DNA of 27,141 bases, taken from the NCBI GenBank assembly GCA_902497145.1, contig CABVDR010000035.1, forward strand, positions 1-27,141. The letters are read 5' to 3'. Below, one piece after another: positions 14,096-22,095 of the stretch. How positions within the stretch are numbered: the first letter of the stretch is position 1; every line of letters begins with the position of its first letter. Source of the stretch: an uncultured Oscillospiraceae bacterium. GTDB taxonomy: Bacteria; Bacillota; Clostridia; Oscillospirales; Oscillospiraceae. Position numbers and translations under genes: made by a program. The notes under the pieces are model-generated. The model saw only the letters and a program-made list of their open reading frames with translations, was not told where the DNA came from and searched no databases.

Positions 14096-14171
14096 CTGTT
14101 TTTTCGAGAATTTTTAATTTTTTTATCTGACCTCTTCTGCGTCCATTCTGTCGCATTTTTAGCCCGCTGTA

Positions 14172-14201
14172 CCCCCTCTTCTGCCCAGGCGGAAGAGGGG
14201 G
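14172..14201. other. Hairpin downstream of the TIM-barrel gene
   Basis: CCCCCTCTTC and GAAGAGGGGG form a 10-bp stem with a 10-nt loop, 19 bp past the stop of the minus-strand gene. No T-tract follows on that strand, so it is a transcript-end stabiliser or weak terminator at best. Confidence 0.45.
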
Positions 14202-14219
14202 CCGAGAGAGATAGCAGAT

Positions 14220-14900
14220 TTATTCACCGGGCTGCTTGCTGAAATTCTTGCGGTGGTTGATCATGATATCGGCAAACAGCTGACCAGTGGTAGGCGGCGT
14301 GTATGTAATGGCGTTGGCGCCGGCCTCAATGGTGCGCAGGATATCCTCGTCCCGGGGCCCGCCAGTGGCGATGATCGGCACATCTGGGAACTCCTCCCGG
14401 ATCTTGGCCACAATCTCCGGCGTCTTGGCCGCACCGGACACGTTGAGAATGTCCGCCCCTGCTGCCAGCCGTCCGGCAATGTCCATGTCCCCGGAAACAA
14501 TCGTGGTGATGACCGGGATATCAACAATGGCTTTCATCTTGGTAATGGTCTCGTTGGTAATGGGTGCGTTGACCACAACGCCGGAGGCGCCCTGGTGCTC
14601 GGAATACTCCGCCAGGCGCACCGACCGGTCTCCGTTGGTCATGCCGCCGCCCACTCCCACAAACACAGGCACCTCAGACACACTGATGATGGCCTGGGTG
14701 ATGGAGGGCTGGGGCGTAAAGGGATACACTGCAATGATTGCATCCGCATTCACATTCTTAATGATCGCTACATCCGTAGAAAAAACCAGAGATTTGATCC
14801 GCCGCCCAAAAATACGGATCCCACTGCACTCGGAAATGCATTTGGGAACCGTAAGCAAGTGGCTGCGAAGAGTCCCGCTATACTCCGGTATTGTTTTCAT
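14220..14900 (-). CDS. TIM-barrel phosphate-binding-type protein, function unknown
   Basis: The 226-residue protein resembles the ribulose-phosphate-binding-barrel superfamily. Alternating strand-helix units end in typical glycine-rich phosphate loops: VGVGGGMTNGDRS (about 91-103), then AAGADILNVSG and IATGGPRDEDI in the C-terminal part. Relatives are often labelled only 'hydrolase', and I cannot assign a reaction. The N-terminal 50 residues (RSHLLTVPKC, then GRRIKSLVFSTDVAIIKN) look conserved and unlike NanE or ThiG. AAGGAG 9 bases before ATG supports the start. It is a single-gene unit with its own promoter and a hairpin behind it. Confidence 0.8.
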   Translation of the reverse strand: MKTIPEYSGTLRSHLLTVPKCISECSGIRIFGRRIKSLVFSTDVAIIKNVNADAIIAVYPFTPQPSITQAIISVSEVPVFVGVGGGMTNGDRSVRLAEYSEHQGASGVVVNAPITNETITKMKAIVDIPVITTIVSGDMDIAGRLAAGADILNVSGAAKTPEIVAKIREEFPDVPIIATGGPRDEDILRTIEAGANAITYTPPTTGQLFADIMINHRKNFSKQPGE

Positions 14901-14968
14901 GGCGATTCACTCCTTTTTCACACAGTTTCAGGCAATACAATGGGTTGCTTCCATTCCGCTTTGTGCAT

Positions 14969-14977
14969 ATTATACCA
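14969..14977 (-). promoter_or_regulatory. Extended -10 promoter of the TIM-barrel gene
   Basis: The minus strand reads TGGTATAAT, a perfect -10 with the TGn extension that can replace a -35. No good -35 is present. The leader would be about 60 bases. Confidence 0.65.
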
Positions 14978-15045
14978 CGCATCCCCAATTCATTGTAGAA
15001 CCATTTGTAAATTTTTTATTTTAGATATGAACTTTCTTTATGCAC

Positions 15046-15077
15046 AGAAAAAGGGCGCAGGCTGCGCCTGCGCCCTT
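15046..15077 (-). terminator. Terminator of purL
   Basis: An 11-bp stem (15051-15061 with 15067-15077) is followed on the minus strand by TTTTTCTG. It lies 22 bp past the purL stop codon. Confidence 0.88.
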
Positions 15078-15099
15078 GGATGCTGTGTAAGAAAGAAAA

Positions 15100-18000
15100 T
15101 TATTTGAAATACTCCGCGCCGGACTCGAAGAGAGGCTGGTGCTTCTCGCCGGGGATGTTCTTGCCCACCAGGGGACCGCGGCGCTCCAGATGGCCCATCT
15201 TACCAAAGACACGGCCGTCGGGAGAGAAGATGCCCTCAATGGCCTCCAGGGAGCCGTTGGGGTTGACGTCGATGTCCATAGAGGGATTGCCCTCCAGGTC
15301 CACGTACTGGGTCGCCACCTGACCATTGGCAATGAGCTGCTCCAGCACGCTCTGGGGCGCCACAAAGCGGCCCTCGCCGTGGGAGATGGGGATGGTGTGC
15401 AGGTCGCCCACATTGGACTTAAGCATCCAGGGGGAGTTGACGCTGGCCACCCGGGTGGTGACGTAGCGGCTCTGATGGCGGCCGATCAGGTTATAGGTCA
15501 GGGTGGGGCAACTGTCGTCCATCTCGCGGATCTCGCCGAAGGGCACCAGGCCCAGCTTCACCAGGGCCTGGAAGCCGTTGCAGATGCCCAGCATCAGGCC
15601 GTCCCGGTTCTTCAGCAGGTCATGGATGGCGTCGGTGAGGGCGGGAGAGCGGAGGAAGGAGGCAATAAACTTGCCGGAGCCCTCGGGCTCATCGCCGCCG
15701 GAGAAGCCGCCGGGCAGCACCACCATCTGGGCGGAGCGGATGGCCTGCTCCAGGGCCTGAGCGGACTCAGACAGCAGGCTGGTAGACAGGTTGCGGATGA
15801 CAATGATCTCCGGGTCAATCCCCGCCCGCAGGCAGGCCTTGGCGGTGTCATACTCGCAGTTGGTGCCGGGGAAAACGGGGATAACCGCCTTGGGCCGGGC
15901 CACCTTGTGCTTACACACGGCAATGGAGCGCTTGTCCCAGGAGATGGCCTTCACTTCCTCGGAAGAGCCTGCCTTGGTGGGATAGACGCTCTCCAGCACG
16001 CCGTCGTTGAGCTTCAGCAGCTCATCAATGGACACGGCCTCGCCGGGCAGGGCCACGAAGGGGGCCTCGTTGGTCTCACCGATGCGGACGGCGCAGGGAT
16101 CATTGATATCCTCAGACAGCTCGGCCACGATGGCGCCCACCATGGGGGCGTACCAGTCTACATCCTCCATACCGGCCTGGAAGCCGATCTGGTTGCCGAA
16201 GGACATCTTCATCACGGCCTCAGCAAGGCCGTTCTCCACCGCCCAGGCGGCCTTCACCTTGCCCGCCTCACACAGGGCGTGGAAGGCTTCCCAGGCGCTC
16301 TTGGTGTCCTCAGAGCGGAACAGGTACACGGGGTGGTCGGCGGCCTTAAACTCGGGAGAGAGAACCTCCTGCCCCTTGATGGGGGCGATAGCAAAGGAGA
16401 TGAGGGTGGGGGGCACGTCCTTGTCCAGGAAGGAACCGGACATGGAGTCTTTGCCGCCGATGGCAGCGGCACCCAGCTCCAGCTGAGCATCCAGCGCACC
16501 CAGCAGGGCGGAGAAGGGCTTGCCCCAGCGCTCCGGCTCGTCCCGCAGTTTTTCAAAGAACTCTTGGAGGGTTAGATAGGCCTTCTTATAGTCCGCGCCG
16601 GCGGCCACGATCTTGGCCATGGAGGTGTACACGGAATTGTGCGCGCCCTGGTAGGGGTCCACGGACAGCTGGTCCGGGTCACAGCCCCAGGCCATCACGC
16701 TGGCCTGATCGGTCTCCTGGTTGGGCTCCACAGGGAACAGGGCGGCCATGGCCTGGGCAGGGGTGCGCTTGAGGGAGTGGACGCCGGACTGGTTGAGGGC
16801 GGTACGGTCCTTCTTGTCTACGTGGAGCTTGGCGTGCTTCACGGCGCCGTTGGTGTTCAGGAACTCCCGGCTGAGATCGGCAATCTTCTGGCCCTTCCAG
16901 TGCATCACCATCCGGGGGCTCTCGGTGACCACAGCCACCTGATAGGCCTCCAGGTTCTCGCTTTGAGCCGCGGCAATGAACTTCTCCGCGTCCTCCGGGG
17001 CAACCACTACGGCCATACGCTCCTGGCTCTCGGAGATAGCCAGCTCGGTGCCGTCCAGGCCCTCATACTTCTTACGCACGGCGTCCAGGTTGATCTCCAG
17101 GCCGTCGGCCAGCTCGCCGATGGCTACGGACACGCCGCCCGCACCAAAGTCGTTGCACCGCTTGATGAGGCGGGTCACCTCGCCGTTGCGGAACAGGCGC
17201 TGGATCTTCCGCTCCTCGGGGGCGTTACCCTTCTGGACCTCGGAGGCCATGGTGGTAAGGGACTTCATGTTGTGGCTCTTGGAGGAACCGGTGGCGCCGC
17301 CGATGCCGTCCCGGCCGGTACGGCCGCCCAGCAGGATCACCACATCGCCGGGGGCAGGGACCTCACGGCGGACATGGTCGGCAGGAGCCGCGCCCACTAC
17401 CGCGCCGCACTCCAGACGCTTGGCGATGTAGCCCTCGTGGTAGACCTCGGCCACGTGGCCGGTGGCCAGGCCGATCTGGTTGCCGTAGGAGGAGTAACCA
17501 GCTGCGGCAGTCTGGGCGATCTTCCGCTGGGGCAGCTTGCCGGGAATGGTCTGGTCAAAGGGCACCCGGGGGTCGCCGCCGCCGGTGAAGCGCATGGCCT
17601 GGTGGACAAACACACGGCCGGACAGGGGGTCGCGGATACAGCCGCCGATGCAGGTGGCTGCGCCGCCGAAGGGCTCGATCTCGGTGGGGTGGTTGTGGGT
17701 CTCGTTTTTGAACATCAGGAGCCAGTCCTGCTCCTTGCCGTCCACCTGGGCGGGGACGTGGATGGAGCAGGCGTTGATTTCCTCGCTCTCGTCCAACTCG
17801 GGCAGCAGACCGCGCTTCTTGAGCACCTTGGTGCCGATGGTGGCCGCATCCATCAGGGTACGGGGGCGCTTAGCGGCCTTCTCCTCCCCGTACACCTCCA
17901 CCCGGGCGTCCAGATACCGCTGATAGGCAGCGGCGATCTGGGGATCGTCAATGGCGATCTCATCCAGATGGGTGGAGAAGGTGGTGTGGCGGCAGTGGTC

Positions 18001-18672
18001 CGACCAGTAGGTGTCCACCACCCGGATCTCGGTGATGGTGGGATCCCGCTTCTCCTGGTCCCGGAAGTAGGTCTGCAGGAACTTCAGATCGTCCAGGTCC
18101 ATGGCCAGGCCAAGGCGGGACAGCAGGTCCTCCAGGGCCTTTTCGTCCATGGCAATGAAGCCCTCCACGGTGTCCACGTGGTCGGGGGCGGGGTGGGTTC
18201 GCTCCAGGGTCTCGGGCTTGTCCATGGAAGCCTCCCGGCTCTCCACGGGGTTAATGAGGTACTTGCGGATCTTATCCAGGTCCTCATCGCTGACGGCACC
18301 CATCAGCAGATACACCTTGGCCGTGGCAATGATGGGGCGGTCCACACCGGACTGGAGCTGGATGCACTGCTCACAGGAGTCGGCGCGCTGGTCGAACTGT
18401 CCGGGCAGGGCCTCCACGGCCAGCACCCGGTGCTCCCCCTGAGGGGAGGGGAACTGTTCGTCATAGATCACGTCCACCTGAGGCTCAGAGAACACCACGC
18501 TCTTGGCGGCCTCATATACCTTGGGGTCGATACGGTCGGCGTCGTAGCGGTTCAGAATCCGAACCGACTCCAGCCCCTGTACCCCCAACTGCTCGTTGAG
18601 CTGGCGGCACAGGCCCTGGGCCTCCACATCAAAGCCAGGTCTCTTCTCGGAATAACAGCGGTAAACACTCAT
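15100..18672 (-). CDS. purL: Phosphoribosylformylglycinamidine synthase, long fused form
   Basis: PurL makes FGAM from FGAR, glutamine and ATP, the fourth step of purine synthesis. The 1190-residue protein fuses the parts that are separate PurS, PurL and PurQ in Bacillus. An N-terminal PurS-like region (about 1-150) comes first. Two ATP/synthase repeats follow, with DTYWSDHCRHTTF (220-232) and GGRTGRDGIGGATGSS. From about residue 920 comes the glutaminase, with Cys in MLGICNGFQ and the His/Glu pair in ISHGEG. The length is that of the clostridial single-chain type, a little shorter than the roughly 1290-residue E. coli enzyme. The ATG at 18672 is chosen because GGAGG lies 7 bases upstream; the ATG at 18678 is only one base from it. 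The gene stands apart from other pur genes and follows a binding-lipoprotein gene by 33 bp. Confidence 0.96.
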   Translation of the reverse strand: MSVYRCYSEKRPGFDVEAQGLCRQLNEQLGVQGLESVRILNRYDADRIDPKVYEAAKSVVFSEPQVDVIYDEQFPSPQGEHRVLAVEALPGQFDQRADSCEQCIQLQSGVDRPIIATAKVYLLMGAVSDEDLDKIRKYLINPVESREASMDKPETLERTHPAPDHVDTVEGFIAMDEKALEDLLSRLGLAMDLDDLKFLQTYFRDQEKRDPTITEIRVVDTYWSDHCRHTTFSTHLDEIAIDDPQIAAAYQRYLDARVEVYGEEKAAKRPRTLMDAATIGTKVLKKRGLLPELDESEEINACSIHVPAQVDGKEQDWLLMFKNETHNHPTEIEPFGGAATCIGGCIRDPLSGRVFVHQAMRFTGGGDPRVPFDQTIPGKLPQRKIAQTAAAGYSSYGNQIGLATGHVAEVYHEGYIAKRLECGAVVGAAPADHVRREVPAPGDVVILLGGRTGRDGIGGATGSSKSHNMKSLTTMASEVQKGNAPEERKIQRLFRNGEVTRLIKRCNDFGAGGVSVAIGELADGLEINLDAVRKKYEGLDGTELAISESQERMAVVVAPEDAEKFIAAAQSENLEAYQVAVVTESPRMVMHWKGQKIADLSREFLNTNGAVKHAKLHVDKKDRTALNQSGVHSLKRTPAQAMAALFPVEPNQETDQASVMAWGCDPDQLSVDPYQGAHNSVYTSMAKIVAAGADYKKAYLTLQEFFEKLRDEPERWGKPFSALLGALDAQLELGAAAIGGKDSMSGSFLDKDVPPTLISFAIAPIKGQEVLSPEFKAADHPVYLFRSEDTKSAWEAFHALCEAGKVKAAWAVENGLAEAVMKMSFGNQIGFQAGMEDVDWYAPMVGAIVAELSEDINDPCAVRIGETNEAPFVALPGEAVSIDELLKLNDGVLESVYPTKAGSSEEVKAISWDKRSIAVCKHKVARPKAVIPVFPGTNCEYDTAKACLRAGIDPEIIVIRNLSTSLLSESAQALEQAIRSAQMVVLPGGFSGGDEPEGSGKFIASFLRSPALTDAIHDLLKNRDGLMLGICNGFQALVKLGLVPFGEIREMDDSCPTLTYNLIGRHQSRYVTTRVASVNSPWMLKSNVGDLHTIPISHGEGRFVAPQSVLEQLIANGQVATQYVDLEGNPSMDIDVNPNGSLEAIEGIFSPDGRVFGKMGHLERRGPLVGKNIPGEKHQPLFESGAEYFK

Positions 18673-18705
18673 GTCCATTCCTCCACACGATATCGAAAAT
18701 TCTTT

Positions 18706-20214
18706 TTATTTTACCGTCCACTGGGACAGATTGGCAAACACATTTCCCTGTACGGGGCTCAAATTTTCCACTCGGTCATACTGGGTAAGCACCGTCCCAT
18801 CCTGGAAACAGATGGGAGCGATGGGGGCGTTTTGATTTAAGTAGTTCAGCAGGGCGGCCATTGCCGTGACCCGCTGCTCTCCCTGGGCCTTGCGGGCATT
18901 TTCCAGCAGGGTGGGCACCGCGGCGTCATTCCAGCCGCCGTAGTTCAGCTCTCCCTGAGGGGAGACCAGGGCGGTGAGATCAAAGTCGGCGGTGAGATAC
19001 ACCTCTGCCAGATACAGGTCAAACTGGCCCCGCTCCAGGGCCTTGACGTAGTCCTCCCAGGCCAGACGCTCCACCGTCACCCGCAGCCCTGCCGTCTCCA
19101 GGTCTTGGGCAATGCGGTTGGCGGCAGCACTTTTGGCCATGTCCTCAATATTCACCAGCAGGGTGAGGGATTTTCCCTCCAGGCCAGCCGATTTCAGGGC
19201 GGAGAGATCATAGTCCAGTACCTTGGCCGTCTCCTCGTCGTAAAACGCACTGTCCGGGTGCACCGGAAGGGTGGACGCCGTAGCGTGGCGGGCATAGATG
19301 CTGTCGGTCACTGCGCTGCGGTCGATGGCCCTGGCAATGGCCTGGCGGACCTGGGGATCCTGACACACCCCGTGGGCAGTCTGGAAGCCCAGATAAATCA
19401 TACCGGTGGTGTTGTACTCCCACACCTCATAGCTGCCGGAGTAGCCCAGATCATTGCTGCCGGTGATGTCCGCGTCAATGAGGGTGACCTCGCCGGAGTT
19501 GAAGGCGGTAGCCACCTGTTCCTTCTGGGTCATGGTAGCCAGGGGGATCTGCTGCAAACTCAGATTGCTGGATCCCTGCCACCAGTCTCCCCGGAGATTT
19601 AAGTACAGCTTGCCCCCCTCTTCCACCAGGACATAGGGCCCGGTGCCCAAGGGGCGGTTAGAGCTGTCCAGAGCAATGGGAATGTCCAACAGCGTGGGCA
19701 GGGCCCCGTTGGGAGTGGTGAGCGTCACCGTCACCTGCTCTCCGGAACCGGACACGCCGCTGACATTGGCCAGCCGCTTGGCATAGCGGGAGGCAGGGTC
19801 CCGGGCGGTCTGGAGGGCCTGGGCCACGATCTCCCCGGTGAGGGGCGTGCCATCGGAGAAGGTAATACCCGGGCGAATCTGAAAAGTCCAGGTCAGCCCG
19901 TCATCGCTGACGGTGTAGCTCTGACAGAGCTGGGGGGTGGCCTCAAAGTGGCTGTCCAGCGTAAACAGGCTCTCATACATCAGAGGGGCCAGGGTCAGGT
20001 TGGCCTGACTGGTGGACAGCGCCGGATGAAAGCTGTACGCCGGATAGGCGGCCAAAGTAAAGGGCTGGGTATTTTTTACTGGCTCCTCCTGAGAAGAGGA
20101 GCTGTCGCTGCTGGAGCTCTGGGAGCCGGAGGAGCTGCTCACGTCCCCCGTGTTCCCGCACCCGGCCAGCAGCAGAAGTGCCAGTACCAGCAGCAGGATG
20201 CGAAATCGTCTCAT
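18706..20214 (-). CDS. Peptide-type ABC transporter binding lipoprotein (SBP family 5)
   Basis: A lipoprotein signal ending in LLLAGC (Cys19) is followed by a Ser-rich linker (about 25-44) and a family 5 substrate-binding domain of the oligopeptide/nickel type. Recognisable are LMYESLFTLDSHFEATPQLCQSYTVSDDGLTWTF-like family features and RPGITFSDGTPLTGEIV. The protein has 502 residues, normal for the family. It would bind peptides or a similar ligand outside the cell. The ATG at 20214 is chosen with GAGAGG 5 bases ahead; the GTG at 20220 overlaps that site. No permease or ATPase gene is adjacent, so it is an orphan, lying between pgeF (13 bp upstream) and purL. Confidence 0.92.
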   Translation of the reverse strand: MRRFRILLLVLALLLLAGCGNTGDVSSSSGSQSSSSDSSSSQEEPVKNTQPFTLAAYPAYSFHPALSTSQANLTLAPLMYESLFTLDSHFEATPQLCQSYTVSDDGLTWTFQIRPGITFSDGTPLTGEIVAQALQTARDPASRYAKRLANVSGVSGSGEQVTVTLTTPNGALPTLLDIPIALDSSNRPLGTGPYVLVEEGGKLYLNLRGDWWQGSSNLSLQQIPLATMTQKEQVATAFNSGEVTLIDADITGSNDLGYSGSYEVWEYNTTGMIYLGFQTAHGVCQDPQVRQAIARAIDRSAVTDSIYARHATASTLPVHPDSAFYDEETAKVLDYDLSALKSAGLEGKSLTLLVNIEDMAKSAAANRIAQDLETAGLRVTVERLAWEDYVKALERGQFDLYLAEVYLTADFDLTALVSPQGELNYGGWNDAAVPTLLENARKAQGEQRVTAMAALLNYLNQNAPIAPICFQDGTVLTQYDRVENLSPVQGNVFANLSQWTVK

Positions 20215-20227
20215 GTACACCTCTCGG

Positions 20228-21040
20228 TTATAAAATCTGGATCACGGTGGCCAGACTGCCCCGGCGCACCCCCAAGCGGCGGTGAGACCAGAACAGATCT
20301 CCCCGGCAGGCGGTACACGCCTCACACACGGCAATGTGGGCGGGGTCCACCCCCGCGTCCATCAGCCAGCGGCGGTTCGCCCCCTTCAGATCCACGTGGT
20401 ATTTTTCACTGTTGGGGATGGGGTGGATAAACTCCTCCGCCCGCTCCCCCATGCCGTCCCGCAGCCCGTCCGGCACGTCGGCGTGGGTCTCAAAGCAGCA
20501 GGTAGAAATCCCCGGTCCAATGGCCGCCAGAATATTCTCTCCCCGGCAGCCGTAGTCCTTCTTCATCCGCTCCACTCCCCGGGCGGCAATGCCCAGGGCG
20601 GTGCCCCGCCAGCCTGCGTGGACGGCACAGGCCACCTTTTGCACCGGGTCGCAAAGGAGCACCGGGATGCAGTCGGCGGTAAAGATGCAAAGGCTCAGTC
20701 CCTTTTCTCCTGTGATCAGGCCGTCAGCCTCCACCTGGCCCCCTGCTCCGGGAAAGGAGACCTGATCCCCCCATCCCACCTGGCGCACGGTATCCGAGTG
20801 AACCTGATGGTTTTTCACCAAAGTATCCGGGTCAGCCCCGATGGCACGGCAGAAGCGGCGGAAGTTCTCGCTCACCCGCTCCTCCTCGTCGCCCCGTCCG
20901 GCCCCCAGGTTCAGACTGTCCCAGGGGGCGGGAGATACCCCTCCCACCCGGGTGGAAAAGCCGTGGGCAAAGCCGGCCTGTTCGATTTCATCACAGGAAT
21001 AAAAAAGGACGCCATGGCGTTCCTTTTGGGTGATTTCCAC
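20228..21040 (-). CDS. pgeF: Peptidoglycan editing factor / laccase-domain protein
   Basis: The 270-residue protein belongs to the YfiH/PgeF family (multicopper-polyphenol-oxidase-like fold). Metal-site motifs are visible in order: HQVHSD (78-83), TADCIP with Cys124, and HAGWRGT with His141. The C-terminal signature CTACRGDLFWSHRR is also present. In E. coli PgeF removes wrongly incorporated L-Ser from cell-wall precursors; other members have purine nucleoside activity, which is notable here given the link to purL. The start is GTG at 21040 with AAGGAGGG 6 bases ahead. It is the first gene of the pgeF - lipoprotein - purL unit. Confidence 0.93.
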   Translation of the reverse strand: MEITQKERHGVLFYSCDEIEQAGFAHGFSTRVGGVSPAPWDSLNLGAGRGDEEERVSENFRRFCRAIGADPDTLVKNHQVHSDTVRQVGWGDQVSFPGAGGQVEADGLITGEKGLSLCIFTADCIPVLLCDPVQKVACAVHAGWRGTALGIAARGVERMKKDYGCRGENILAAIGPGISTCCFETHADVPDGLRDGMGERAEEFIHPIPNSEKYHVDLKGANRRWLMDAGVDPAHIAVCEACTACRGDLFWSHRRLGVRRGSLATVIQIL

Positions 21041-21099
21041 AGCGTTCCCTCCTTATGTCAATCCGCGGCCTATGCCGCATTCCATTTCAGTAGAGTTTT

Positions 21100-21128
21100 A
21101 TTGTATCCCAAAACCGCCGCCCTGGCAA
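21100..21128 (-). promoter_or_regulatory. Promoter of the pgeF - lipoprotein - purL unit
   Basis: On the minus strand -35 TTGCCA (21123-21128) and -10 TACAAT (21100-21105) are 17 bp apart, each one base from consensus. The leader to the pgeF GTG is about 50 bases. Confidence 0.78.
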
Positions 21129-21194
21129 CCCGTTACAAGGGAGAAAAGTCCCCCCTTCCCCGGGGAAATTGGCCGCGGAAGTACCAAACCCCGG

Positions 21195-21539
21195 TTACAG
21201 CAGGATGATGGTGACCCCGTTGTTGTGCCGCTCCAGATCCGGGTCCTTCCGCAGCGCGCCACAGCGGCGGAAGGCCTCCAGGGTGGCAGGGTTGAAGATG
21301 GAAAACTCCTCTCCCGGGATGTAGCCCCAGATCTCTCCCGCCCCCTTCATCCGCTCCAGGCGGTCTCTGGCCTGCACCCGGATCTTGCCTCCTTTTCCCG
21401 AGGAGCCGTAACCGTGGATGATTTTCAGGGCAGTATCCCCCATGGAGCGGCTGCGGCGCAGCTCCAGGGCCAGCTGGCTCAGGGCGGCCTGGGCGGTGGG
21501 CATCCCCCGCTCCAGGTTCACCTCCCGCAGCTCACTCAT
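21195..21539 (-). CDS. Smr-domain protein
   Basis: This 114-residue protein consists of a single Smr domain, the nuclease-type fold found at the end of MutS2. The signature LKIIHGYGSSGKGGKIR (about 46-62) carries the HGxG motif. An N-terminal EVNLERGMPTAQAALSQL helix region precedes it. Stand-alone Smr proteins can nick nucleic acid, and some are ribosome- or RNA-linked; its target here is unknown. The ATG at 21539 overlaps the HdeD-like stop by eight bases (ATGAGTGA), with a G-rich site upstream. The longer GTG/ATG frame to 21560 is less likely. It ends the amidohydrolase operon. Confidence 0.87.
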   Translation of the reverse strand: MSELREVNLERGMPTAQAALSQLALELRRSRSMGDTALKIIHGYGSSGKGGKIRVQARDRLERMKGAGEIWGYIPGEEFSIFNPATLEAFRRCGALRKDPDLERHNNGVTIILL

Positions 21540-22095
21540 CCCAGCCCCCGTCCATCTCACGAAACGCCTTGGTCAGCCGGTGGATCAGCGTCAGATCGCT
21601 CACTCCGTCAAAGACCAGGGACACACCAATGACCGTCATCAGCAGCTCGGTGGCGCCGAAGGGGTTGATAATAATCAAAATGCCCAAAAGCAGGGTCAGC
21701 ACAGCCAGCAGCAGATCCATCCACCAGCGGTCCCAGCCCTGCCGCATCAGACTCACCGCCCCCTGCAGGTCAATGATCCCGTGGAAGATCAAAATGGCGG
21801 CGAAGATATATTGGATGAGCAGGACCACCGAGGCCGGGTTGGTGCAAAGCCACAGCCCCAGGGCCACCAGAATTACTCCCGGCAGAAGAAACCACACGGG
21901 AAAACCGGTCTGCCGATGCTTGGAAAGCCATCCGAAAATATAGACGACTCCGGTCAGCATCAGCGCGCCGCCCAACAGGGCGCACAGCAGCTGAATGGAG
22001 CGGTTTGGCACAAAGATCAGCAGCAGGCCCATTAAAATAGTCACCACGGCGGCGACCATGCTGCTGCGCCGCTGTTCCCGCAAAATATTTCTCAT
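21532..22095 (-). CDS. HdeD-like (DUF308) membrane protein
   Basis: The 187-residue protein has about six membrane helices in three repeated pairs, the arrangement of HdeD/DUF308 proteins. Repeated motifs such as GLLLIFVPN, GLWLCTNPASVV and GILIIINPFGATEL mark the repeats. HdeD is linked to acid stress in enterics, but most members are uncharacterised. Its ATG overlaps the amidohydrolase stop by four bases (ATGA), and its end overlaps the Smr gene, so all three are translationally coupled. Confidence 0.88.
   Translation of the reverse strand: MRNILREQRRSSMVAAVVTILMGLLLIFVPNRSIQLLCALLGGALMLTGVVYIFGWLSKHRQTGFPVWFLLPGVILVALGLWLCTNPASVVLLIQYIFAAILIFHGIIDLQGAVSLMRQGWDRWWMDLLLAVLTLLLGILIIINPFGATELLMTVIGVSLVFDGVSDLTLIHRLTKAFREMDGGWDE

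Noticed and set aside
16639..18840. 733-codon open frame on the plus strand
   Set aside because: It is antisense to purL, whose motifs and ribosome site are clear; the composition is again that of a shadow frame.
21150..21194. Terminator after the Smr gene
   Set aside because: G+C-rich inverted repeats are present, but no compact stem with a T-tract on the minus strand can be drawn.
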